From NCBI GenBank assembly GCA_021737405.1, contig JAIPEG010000013.1:1-64000 (forward strand): a stretch of 64,000 bases of DNA, read 5' to 3'. A model generated the notes under the pieces. It was given only the letters and a program-made list of their open reading frames with translations, made no database searches and was not told the DNA's origin. Numbering within the stretch: position 1 is the stretch's first letter; the number at the start of each line of letters is the position of its first letter. Made by a program: the position numbers and the translations under genes. Origin of the DNA: Bacteriovoracaceae bacterium. GTDB taxonomy: Bacteria; Bdellovibrionota; Bacteriovoracia; Bacteriovoracales; Bacteriovoracaceae. Shown here piece after piece: positions 34,689 to 42,116 of the stretch.

Positions 34689-34972
34689 AGTCGCTTTTTA
34701 AGCGCGGGCAAAAAGCAGGTCATCTCTTCCTCTTAGGTAGTATGATGTCCTGTAGCACGGGTCATATTAAGCGATCTAGTCTAAGCTCAATTCAGGAAAA
34801 GAGTGTTCTTCGCATGGAGATCATGCGCTTGTGGGCGAAAGCTGAGTATCGAAGATTCTTAGGTGATGAACTTTCAGCTCGAGCACTTGAGAGAGACCTC
34901 TCGGCACTAGAAGAAGAGCTCGCTTTAATGACAAGTGATTCACAAGGCATAGCAACTTCTCGAGAGCTGTGA
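34676..34972 (+). CDS. Small lipoprotein
   Basis: 98 aa. It starts inside the preceding gene. The N-region is basic (MRTIKSLFKRGQKAG) and is followed by LFLLGSMMSCS, a plausible lipobox (SMMSC). The mature part is helical and charged (LRMEIMRLWAKAEYRRFLGDELSARALERDLSALEEEL), likely a coiled coil. No family recognised; probably envelope-anchored. Confidence 0.5.
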   Translation: MRTIKSLFKRGQKAGHLFLLGSMMSCSTGHIKRSSLSSIQEKSVLRMEIMRLWAKAEYRRFLGDELSARALERDLSALEEELALMTSDSQGIATSREL

Positions 34973-35003
34973 CAAAGTAGGGATTTATCCCTAATATAGC
35001 TTC

Positions 35004-35942
35004 ATGAATTGGCACCACCTTGTTAATCCATTCTATCAAGCAGGAATTCTTTTTATAAAAAAGAATGCCCTTCAACTGGCGGCTTCATCAGCTTTTTATG
35101 TGATTTTAACGGTCATTCCCTTTTTACTCTTGCTGACTCGTCTCATTGGTTTTTTTATTGGTGATATAGATCAAGTTCACCAGCTTATTTTTACTTTAGG
35201 ACAGGAAGCTTTTCCTCAAGTGGAAGCGGGAGTTTTATTAAAAGTTAAGAGTATTGTTAAGGGGCCTCTTTTTGGAAAAGACTCTTTTACCTTTGTTAAC
35301 TTTCTTATTCTTAGTTTGTCTTCGATATCCTTTTTTAATTCTATTTGGTCAGGTCTTTATGCAATCAGTGAAGACAAAAGCCTTATCTCCTGGCGGAAAC
35401 ATCTCAAAGTCTTAGTATTAATGGCAGTAACAGTATTTTTGATTCTTGTTCTATTCTCACTTCAACCAATCTTTAATTTCTTCTTAAAGCTTACTCAAAA
35501 CAATATTCTTACTAATAGTATTTACCAGAATGTCATTAGCTTAAGAGCATTTATTGATACACTAAGAAGTCTCAATTGGAGTTTTATTTTCCTTTTTAAG
35601 AATACTTGGTTTCAGGCAGGATTATTCTTTGTTTATATTGCTTTTGTTTATCGCTGGTTTTTTAATTGGCGCCTAAAAACAAGAGATGCTTTCTTGGCGA
35701 GTGGAACCTTTGTGTTTCTCCTGATCCTTGGGAAATTTTTATTTGGTCTCTACATCTTCAATTTACGATCAAAGCTTATTGAAAGTTATGGTGATTACTA
35801 TACTATTTTAGTCGGCGCTCTTTGGGTTTATTTTATGATGGCCTTCTTTTACTTTGGTGTAAGCCTCTGCGTCAGTCGTCTAAAGCAAGCTGAAGTAATT
35901 GATCATTCAGGGCTTGAATCTTTATCAGAAGATAGGGGATAA
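35004..35942 (+). CDS. YihY/BrkB-family inner-membrane protein
   Basis: 312 aa with six hydrophobic helices. LQLAASSAFYVILTVIPFLLL, FNSIWSGLYAISEDKS and VGALWVYFMMAFFYFGVSLCV are typical of the YihY/BrkB family (once misannotated as RNase BN). Function is unsettled; export of a small molecule has been suggested for relatives. YggT follows 7 bp on. Confidence 0.88.
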   Translation: MNWHHLVNPFYQAGILFIKKNALQLAASSAFYVILTVIPFLLLLTRLIGFFIGDIDQVHQLIFTLGQEAFPQVEAGVLLKVKSIVKGPLFGKDSFTFVNFLILSLSSISFFNSIWSGLYAISEDKSLISWRKHLKVLVLMAVTVFLILVLFSLQPIFNFFLKLTQNNILTNSIYQNVISLRAFIDTLRSLNWSFIFLFKNTWFQAGLFFVYIAFVYRWFFNWRLKTRDAFLASGTFVFLLILGKFLFGLYIFNLRSKLIESYGDYYTILVGALWVYFMMAFFYFGVSLCVSRLKQAEVIDHSGLESLSEDRG

Positions 35943-35949
35943 TGAAAAA

Positions 35950-36171
35950 ATGATTCGAATGCTGATTAATCTCTATATTTTAGTTTTATTTATCGATGTG
36001 ATTTTGAGTTACTTACCTCAATTTCGTTCTCAACCTTGGGCCGTTTGGATAAAGAAAGTTGCAGACTTTACATGCCGACCTATTCGTCAAATGCTTCCGC
36101 CTGATCTTCCTTTTGATTTCTCTCCGCTCATTGTTATCTTTGTTCTCAACTTAGTTAAATTTGCCTGGTAA
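35950..36171 (+). CDS. YggT-family membrane protein
   Basis: 73 aa from the ATG at 35950; the frame is open back to 35899 inside the previous gene. It has two membrane helices (LINLYILVLFIDVILSYL and FSPLIVIFVLNLVKFAW) and the signature between them (DFTCRPIRQMLPP, like P.LRPIRR.LP). The family is linked to division-site or osmotic-stress functions. It is a single YggT unit; many bacteria have two. Confidence 0.82.
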   Translation: MIRMLINLYILVLFIDVILSYLPQFRSQPWAVWIKKVADFTCRPIRQMLPPDLPFDFSPLIVIFVLNLVKFAW

Positions 36172-36174
36172 CGA

Positions 36175-36522
36175 ATGGATTTTCCTTTAGTGACGATTGA
36201 TGGCCATCAAGAACTAGATTTCATTATGAATCTCTTGAATGGAGAGTTTCCTTATCGAGTCGTCTCCACTGATATGACAGAGGGGCTCTACCTTCGTACG
36301 GGTCCATCTGTTATTTACATTGATGAGGAGAATCTTGAGTTAGGAGAGAGGCTTCTCAATTCTGTGGGCCATAAGAGTGATCGGCAAAAAGTGAAAGTAA
36401 AGGACCCAGTCCATAAGAAGAAACGAGATGCCCTTGATCGAAAAGTGATTTTCTCTTTTTCCATAGTGTTGGTGATTTTTTTTGTTTGGGTCATCTTATC
36501 TGAAATAAACCGTATCCAATAA
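36175..36522 (+). CDS. C-terminally membrane-anchored protein, unknown
   Basis: 115 aa, starting 3 bp after yggT. Soluble N-terminal ~75 residues (LDFIMNLLNGEFPYRVVSTD, GPSVIYIDEENLELGERLL) resemble a DUF2007-like fold only loosely. A basic stretch (VKDPVHKKKRDALDRK) precedes one C-terminal membrane helix (VIFSFSIVLVIFFVWVIL), so the soluble part is cytosolic. No firm family. Confidence 0.5.
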   Translation: MDFPLVTIDGHQELDFIMNLLNGEFPYRVVSTDMTEGLYLRTGPSVIYIDEENLELGERLLNSVGHKSDRQKVKVKDPVHKKKRDALDRKVIFSFSIVLVIFFVWVILSEINRIQ

Positions 36523-36625
36523 TAGAGAAGAAATTTTTCTCAGACCATGCTCCTTGTCATTCTCTAACTGAAATCCTACAATTTCTAAAATGCCTCATTC
36601 ACGGATGAAGAAAAGGTGGTTAATC

Positions 36626-37513
36626 GTGTCAAATTTTACGATGGATTTAAATTCTCTTGCCCAAGAAACTCTAGAACTCTCTGAGAATTTAAGAAAAGAA
36701 TTTTCAAGAGAAGAGTCCCAAAGAGATTTATTCGCCCTTCATCAAATTGATGCTTTTGACTTCTCAGCGACCTTTGAACCAGAAGAAGTGTCCTTAGACC
36801 AAGAGATAGAAGAATGTCAGGACATAGAAGTTGGCCAAGAAGATCTATCTGGACCAGGGCTTATTTATCGCATTGAAAAAGGGATCTCAACTTTCTGTAT
36901 TCGAGGAATTGTTTCTGAGGATCTTGAGTGGGACATAGAGGCCCTCGAAAAAGAAAACCCTGAGATCATGAAGGCCTTAAAAATAAGAGAAGAGGCAGAT
37001 CTTGAAACCGTAGGTTTCTTTTCGACGACCGATCAGGCCATGGCCGAAACACTTTTTGATCACTTAATTAACCGAAGATTTCCGCGCCAAGAGGCCATCC
37101 TTTGTAATTTGAGTGACCCAGGCTTTTCGTGGTGGATGGACTGTGATCCAAAAAGTATAAAAGTCTATTTTCAAAGTCATGGAATCGAAAGAGATGATTC
37201 TTTAATTCAATTAGGCCCTTTAGGTGATCCATTGATTGCCTTTCGTCGTCTTAGCCGTGCTCTAGGTCTTTTAAGAAATTACTTTCCCGTAAATGAATAC
37301 TCGGCGACAGATAAGTCATTTATGCTCTCAACAACTAATGAAAGCCAGGAAAACTTTGCTGCTTTTCAAAATATTTTCCTCAAAGGCGAGTTTCCTTTTG
37401 AAGATTTCTTGGCTGAATTAAAGGGGGAGGAGCTGACTTTATTTCTTTATTTGCGTGAAATTGCTATTCTTAGAAGATTTTGGCTTAAGATATCAGATTA
37501 TGTAGGGGCTTGA
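36626..37513 (+). CDS. Acidic cytosolic protein, unknown
   Basis: 295 aa from a GTG at 36626, chosen because AAGGTGG lies six bases before it; the open frame starts at 36590 without a ribosome site. Strongly acidic N-terminal third (EEVSLDQEIEECQDIEVGQED). Two copies of a similar phrase occur: 'AETLFDHLINRRFPRQEAIL' and 'FQNIFLKGEFPFEDFLAEL', perhaps a duplicated fold. No signal or membrane segment. Not recognised. It precedes the HATPase protein by 28 bp. Confidence 0.5.
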   Translation: MSNFTMDLNSLAQETLELSENLRKEFSREESQRDLFALHQIDAFDFSATFEPEEVSLDQEIEECQDIEVGQEDLSGPGLIYRIEKGISTFCIRGIVSEDLEWDIEALEKENPEIMKALKIREEADLETVGFFSTTDQAMAETLFDHLINRRFPRQEAILCNLSDPGFSWWMDCDPKSIKVYFQSHGIERDDSLIQLGPLGDPLIAFRRLSRALGLLRNYFPVNEYSATDKSFMLSTTNESQENFAAFQNIFLKGEFPFEDFLAELKGEELTLFLYLREIAILRRFWLKISDYVGA

Positions 37514-37541
37514 AAATGTTCCAGAGTTTGGGGGTTGTTCT

Positions 37542-38138
37542 GTGAATTATGATGATAACAAAATTTTAGCTTCGGAAGTGGTCAAAGATATCGATTCGAT
37601 TAAAAAAATCTTGGATGACGGTTTAGAAATTAGCGATCTAGATGAGCTTGTAAAAAAAGTAAAAACTTCTATCGAAATTCTTGATGAACTCTCGAGCTAT
37701 TGCAAAGAAATTACTGGGCCAGATCGCATTCTTAATATGAGTCTCAATATATTCCTGAAAGAGTCCATCTCGGTATGGAAAAAGAAATTTTGGAGCATCG
37801 ACTTGATTGGAGCGAGTGAAGGAACACTTGAGATAGAGTGTTCTAAAATCGGGCTCAAGAGGGCCATTGAAAATCTAATCCTTAATAGTATGGAAGCAGG
37901 AGCTTCCGAAGTAATTTTGAATGTAAAAAAAGATTGTATTGAAATATCTGATGATGGTCCTGGTATAACAGCTGAGGCCGCAACAGAAATTAAAGAAAGG
38001 GGCACAACCAAAGAGCCCGTCCGTGGCTTTGGCTTAAAAATGGTTAAAGCATTCTTCTCTTCTATGAACTGGAATTTTGAGTTAAAAAATAAAAATGATG
38101 GAGGCTTACTTGTTATTCTAAAAAAAGGCGTGAAATAG
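37542..38138 (+). CDS. HATPase_c (GHKL) protein without phosphoacceptor His
   Basis: 198 aa, GTG start. Residues 1-60 are helical and acidic like a dimerisation helix pair. Residues ~95-195 form a GHKL ATPase domain: N box LENLILNSMEAG-like (ENLILNSMEAG near 110), G1 box ISDDGPGI near 137, G2 box GFGLKMVKAF near 162. The whole protein contains no histidine, so it cannot autophosphorylate like a standard sensor kinase. It may be a pseudokinase, an anti-sigma-like Ser kinase, or act on another protein. No receiver gene is adjacent. Confidence 0.78.
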   Translation: MNYDDNKILASEVVKDIDSIKKILDDGLEISDLDELVKKVKTSIEILDELSSYCKEITGPDRILNMSLNIFLKESISVWKKKFWSIDLIGASEGTLEIECSKIGLKRAIENLILNSMEAGASEVILNVKKDCIEISDDGPGITAEAATEIKERGTTKEPVRGFGLKMVKAFFSSMNWNFELKNKNDGGLLVILKKGVK

Positions 38139-38284
38139 CAAAAGAGGCCTTCTATCGCTAGATTTTGCTCATTAATAGGGTCAAGCTTGTGTGTAAGTAT
38201 GACTTCTTTCTCAACCAAAAATGTAAAAAAGTAACCGACTTAATAACTTTTTTCCTTGTGCCTAATTGTGTGGGACATTAAACT

Positions 38285-38324
38285 AATAAAAACAGGACGT
38301 TAACGCCAATAAAAACAGGACGTT
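38285..38324 (+). repeat. Two 17-bp direct repeats upstream of ftsB-like gene
   Basis: AATAAAAACAGGACGTT occurs at 38285-38301 and again, identical, at 38308-38324 (23-bp period), with TAACG/CC between. The second copy contains the AGGA ribosome site of the GTG at 38329, so the first provides a duplicate ribosome site. No ORF starts from the first copy. Confidence 0.85.
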
Positions 38325-38328
38325 TTTT

Positions 38329-39009
38329 GTGGAATTTTCATTTGATAATGAGCGCAATCGCTCAACCCCACCAAACGGTATCGGATCTGATCGTCTAAGA
38401 AAGGCGATTGAGAGAAACCGAGCTAAGCAGACGAAGAGAGCAGGTCAGGTCGGTCGCTCAACTGCAGCTCCATCGGCTTCATCAGATGATTGGTCATTAC
38501 CTGGAATGGGAACTTCTCCCGGAGTGTCTGCAACGTCTCGTAGAAGCACTCGCAAAAGTGTAGGCTCAGCCGATAATGTTGAATTTACAACGGCCATTCG
38601 AAAAGGCACTCGTGCTCCTGCTCCTGTTAGTTATAGCGAAGCAAAGACGCCAACAGTTGTTACAAGAAAGGTAACGAGAAAGGCCCCTGTAAAAACTCGA
38701 AGTCCAAAAAGTAAATTATTAAAAAATACTAATGAATATGTTGTGAAGGGTATTTGGGTATTTTGCGCAATCCTCCTTTTGAGACTGGTCTTCTCTGGTG
38801 GCGGAGTAAGTGATTACTACGATAAAAAAGAAGTTCTTCAGAGTCGTTTTAATGAGCTTTCACGCATTGAAAACGAAAACCAAGATCTATTAAAAGAAAT
38901 CGATCTATTAAAGAAAGATCCTCAATATCAGAAGAAAGTTGTAAGAGACCATCTAGGCTATATTGCTCAGGATGAGTTTTTGATTCTTTTTCCAGAACAG
39001 ATTAATTAA
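38329..39009 (+). CDS. FtsB/DivIC-like septum formation protein with long N-terminal extension
   Basis: 226 aa, GTG start. Residues 1-~135 are cytosolic, basic, and rich in Ser, Thr, Arg and Pro (RKAIERNRAKQTKRAG, RKVTRKAPVKTRSPK). One membrane helix follows (GIWVFCAILLLRLVFSGGG), then a periplasmic coiled coil (LQSRFNELSRIENENQDLLKEIDLLKK) and the FtsB-like end (VVRDHLGYIAQDEFLILFPE). FtsB links early and late divisome proteins. Normal FtsB is ~100 aa with a very short cytosolic tail, so the 130-residue basic extension is unusual. Confidence 0.78.
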   Translation: MEFSFDNERNRSTPPNGIGSDRLRKAIERNRAKQTKRAGQVGRSTAAPSASSDDWSLPGMGTSPGVSATSRRSTRKSVGSADNVEFTTAIRKGTRAPAPVSYSEAKTPTVVTRKVTRKAPVKTRSPKSKLLKNTNEYVVKGIWVFCAILLLRLVFSGGGVSDYYDKKEVLQSRFNELSRIENENQDLLKEIDLLKKDPQYQKKVVRDHLGYIAQDEFLILFPEQIN

Positions 39010-39553
39010 GAACTTTTAACTGTGAGCCTTTTTGAATTTCCTTCGCCAAGGAGGAGCTTGCTTTTAGCTCTAGTACATGGTGAGCGTAAACCACAGGAGT
39101 TCTTGCAATTGCGGGGGGCTCTTTCATTCCTGGATGGGCCTGTACATTTCTTTCAATGTGAATAACTAAGAAATTCTTATCTAAGAAGAAAATATCTAAA
39201 TTGGTAAAAGTATTTGGCATCCAAAAACGTCTTGGCCCAGTAGATTCATACCAGAAAATCATTCCTTCATTATCAGCAAGTTCACTTTCCTTTACTCCAC
39301 TAAGTCCTTGGGTTTGCTCAAGGCTAGTCTTGGCCAAATAGGCCTTGATGAGTCGGCCTGAGGATGTGGCAAACTGTTTAATGGGGTAAGTCTTAAAATC
39401 TTTAACAACAACGCCGGCCTGTGGCTCTTTTTGCGCCTTGTTATCACTTTGGCAGGAAGAAAAAGTGCAACTTAATGCCAGGATAAACAGGGAAAACGCG
39501 AATTTTTTAATGAGAGGACGTTTTGAATGCGTTATAGTCGAGAGGATTTTCAT
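39002..39553 (-). CDS. DUF192 lipoprotein
   Basis: 183 aa. The signal ends in a lipobox (FSSCQS). The mature part is DUF192: AYLAKTSLEQTQGLSGVKE, GMIFWYESTGPRRFWMPNT, LDIFFLDKNFLVIHIERNV, YAHHVLELKAS. Function unknown; these ~110-residue domains are often exported. It overlaps the ftsB-like gene by 8 bp, convergent. Confidence 0.88.
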   Translation of the reverse strand: MKILSTITHSKRPLIKKFAFSLFILALSCTFSSCQSDNKAQKEPQAGVVVKDFKTYPIKQFATSSGRLIKAYLAKTSLEQTQGLSGVKESELADNEGMIFWYESTGPRRFWMPNTFTNLDIFFLDKNFLVIHIERNVQAHPGMKEPPAIARTPVVYAHHVLELKASSSLAKEIQKGSQLKVLN

Positions 39554-39579
39554 ATACCCTTAAGAATACTCGGGAGTCG

Positions 39580-41376
39580 ATGCTTATGGCCACAGCCAGA
39601 ATTGGAAATAAAGGACTTTTACGCACTCATAATTGCGGTGAGTTGAGAATGGATCACAAAGACGGCCTCGTTACAATGTGTGGTTGGGTAAATAAGTCTC
39701 GAGACCTTGGCGGACTTCACTTCATCGATCTTCGGGATAAATATGGGGTGACTCAGTTAAGCTTTAAAGAATTTAAGGGTGATATCGATATTTTAAAAAA
39801 GTGTCACCTCGAATCAACGTTAAAAGTAACGGGAGAGGTTAGACTTCGCCCTGAAGAAGCAAAAAATAAAAATATGTCTACTGGCGAAGTTGAGGTCATG
39901 GTTCAAAGTATTGAGATACTTTCGGCCTGTGATATTGAAAGCCTGCCTTTTCTTCCTCATGGCTCGCTAGAGGCCACAGAGAATTTAAAACTAAAGTATC
40001 GCTATCTTGACCTTAGAAGTAGTCGTCTTCAGGAAATTCTTAAAATCCGCTCTCAGGCCACTATTGATGTTAGAAATATTTTAAATGAAGAAGAGTTTAT
40101 TGAGGTGGAAACACCTATCCTCTATAAGTCCACTCCTGAGGGAGCGAGGGATTATATTGTTCCTTCTCGCGTTCACCCAGGGCATGTCTATGCTCTTCCT
40201 CAATCACCACAAACATTAAAGCAACTTTTAATGATTGGAGGAACGGACAAGTACTTCCAAATTTGTCGCTGCTTTCGAGATGAAGACCTTCGTGCTGATC
40301 GTCAGCCAGAGTTTTCTCAGATTGATATGGAGATTTCATTTACAACTCCTGAATATGTTAAAAGTCTTGTCGAAAAAATCATGTCAAAGTTATTCAAGTT
40401 GGAGGATGGTTTTTCCATGCCAACCATGAGTTACGATCAGGTGATGGAGACATATGGTTCAGATAAGCCTGATTTGCGCTTTGGATTAGAGCAAAGAGTT
40501 GTGACTGAATTATTTAAGGATTCTGAATTTGCTGTTCTTAGCGGTCCGGCCCTTAATGGCGGTCTTGTTAAAACGATATTTGTACCTGCTGCGAATGGAT
40601 CATTTTCACGAAAAGATACTGATGGCTTTATTGACGTTGTAAAACCTCATGGTGGTAAAGGGGTTGCCTTCTTTAAAGTCGCAAATGGCGAAAGAAGTGC
40701 GGGTATTTCTAAATTCATTGATGATCAACTCATGAAAAAATTAGAGGCTTCAACTGGCTTTAGCGGAGATGGGACATGGTTGTTCTTTGCTGATCAAAGT
40801 CACGGTGTCGTTCACTCAAGTGCAGATGCGCTTAGACGCCATCTTGGTAAAAAGCTAGAGCTCATTGGTGAAGGTTATTCTTTCTTATGGGTAAATGATT
40901 TTCCACTACTTGATTATGATGAAGAGGCGAAGCGATTCGTGGCCATGCACCACCCTTTTACCATGCCTAAAGAAGAGGATGTCGATAAGTTTCTCCAAGG
41001 TGGCCAAGAGAATTGGAAGAATGTTCGGGCCGAAGCCTATGATGTCGTTTGTAACGGTTACGAACTCGGTGGGGGATCTATCCGAATCCATCGTGGTGAT
41101 GTCCAAAGAAAAATGTTTGAAGCATTAGGGATGAGTGAGGAAGAGACTCAACACCAATTTGGATTTTTCCTCGAGGCCCTTCGATATGGTGTTCCACCAC
41201 ACGGTGGTCTTGCCTTTGGACTAGACCGAATCATTATGTTAATGACAGGCACAGATTCAATTAGGGACGTTATTGCTTTTCCTAAGACGACTTCTGCAAC
41301 AGATCTTATGGCACAGGCTCCTTCCACTCCTGGAGCTGCCCAGCTTAAAGAGCTTCATATGAACTTTACGAAGTAA
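39580..41376 (+). CDS. aspS: Aspartyl-tRNA synthetase
   Basis: 598 aa, bacterial type. Anticodon-binding OB domain (VTMCGWVNKSRDLGGLHFIDLRDKYG), class II motif 1-2 (FIEVETPILYKSTPEGARDY, CFRDEDLRADRQPEFSQID), the GAD insertion (~300-420), and motif 3 (PPHGGLAFGLDRIIML). It charges tRNA-Asp; whether it also charges tRNA-Asn depends on whether the genome has AsnRS. An internal ATG two codons later is an equally good start. Confidence 0.97.
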   Translation: MLMATARIGNKGLLRTHNCGELRMDHKDGLVTMCGWVNKSRDLGGLHFIDLRDKYGVTQLSFKEFKGDIDILKKCHLESTLKVTGEVRLRPEEAKNKNMSTGEVEVMVQSIEILSACDIESLPFLPHGSLEATENLKLKYRYLDLRSSRLQEILKIRSQATIDVRNILNEEEFIEVETPILYKSTPEGARDYIVPSRVHPGHVYALPQSPQTLKQLLMIGGTDKYFQICRCFRDEDLRADRQPEFSQIDMEISFTTPEYVKSLVEKIMSKLFKLEDGFSMPTMSYDQVMETYGSDKPDLRFGLEQRVVTELFKDSEFAVLSGPALNGGLVKTIFVPAANGSFSRKDTDGFIDVVKPHGGKGVAFFKVANGERSAGISKFIDDQLMKKLEASTGFSGDGTWLFFADQSHGVVHSSADALRRHLGKKLELIGEGYSFLWVNDFPLLDYDEEAKRFVAMHHPFTMPKEEDVDKFLQGGQENWKNVRAEAYDVVCNGYELGGGSIRIHRGDVQRKMFEALGMSEEETQHQFGFFLEALRYGVPPHGGLAFGLDRIIMLMTGTDSIRDVIAFPKTTSATDLMAQAPSTPGAAQLKELHMNFTK

Positions 41377-41390
41377 AACATTTTAATAAA

Positions 41391-41410
41391 GAAGGCAAAG
41401 TTGTGCCTTC
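41391..41410. terminator. Bidirectional terminator between aspS and RDD gene
   Basis: GAAGGCA / TGCCTTC stem (41391-41397 / 41404-41410) with an AAGTTG loop. On the minus strand it is followed by TTTATTAAAA, serving the convergent RDD gene; on the plus strand a T tract is lacking. Confidence 0.55.
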
Positions 41411-42051
41411 TAGGAGGCAAAGAGGTCAAGTTGGAGGTCTTCCCTTGGCCCTTCAATCTGCTCGCTAAGTTCCTCTTGGTAGAGGAGAAACTCTTCTTCT
41501 GTAATAACTTCAGTTTGAGAAAAGAAGTCTGGAATGCCACGATTGTCAGATCTAAAAAATACAAGAGCAAAGAGAAAGCTACCAGTAACATAGCAAGTTG
41601 TGTAACCCATCGTTCTCATGAAGGCTTCCATGAAGCTGAGCTCCTCAGCTCTGCCTTCATGACTTAATACCCTTAGATTGAAAAGGGTTTTTCCAATCGT
41701 CTTTCCATGTCCCATATAATAGCTAATTAAAAAATAACTAAAAAAAGTAAAAAGGAGAGTTGATATTCTTAGATCAATAATATTATTAATGAGGTTCTTT
41801 CTCACGCTTAGGGGCGCTTGATGAAAAGTTTCATTAATAAAAGTCACATAGGAATAAACAAGAGTTTTTTGAAGAAGACCGATGATGAAGACATCCGTAA
41901 AAAAAGCATAAAATCTCTTCTTTAGTTTCCCGTGAGCGGCTTTTTCCCACCGCTCTGTCCTTAGTTCCGTTTGATTTTTCTGACCATTAACGGACCCCGG
42001 AAATTGGAGTACTTGGGAATTTGTTTCTTCATCTTTAGGTGACCAATTCAT
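41410..42051 (-). CDS. RDD-family membrane protein
   Basis: 213 aa. A polar N-terminal part (~1-55) is followed by the RDD domain: KKRFYAFFTDVFIIGLL (R and D of the RDD pattern), two further helices, GHGKTIGKTLFNLRVLSHEG, and a final helix GSFLFALVFFRSDNRGIPDFFSQT. Function unknown; some relatives are ion or solute transport accessories. Upstream mutS is 65 bp away on the same strand. Confidence 0.82.
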   Translation of the reverse strand: MNWSPKDEETNSQVLQFPGSVNGQKNQTELRTERWEKAAHGKLKKRFYAFFTDVFIIGLLQKTLVYSYVTFINETFHQAPLSVRKNLINNIIDLRISTLLFTFFSYFLISYYMGHGKTIGKTLFNLRVLSHEGRAEELSFMEAFMRTMGYTTCYVTGSFLFALVFFRSDNRGIPDFFSQTEVITEEEFLLYQEELSEQIEGPREDLQLDLFAS

Positions 42052-42116
42052 GTTATCTCTATCGGATAATGAGGCCTTAAAGGTGAAAAGAAAGTGCTTG
42101 AACTAAATAGTCCGAC

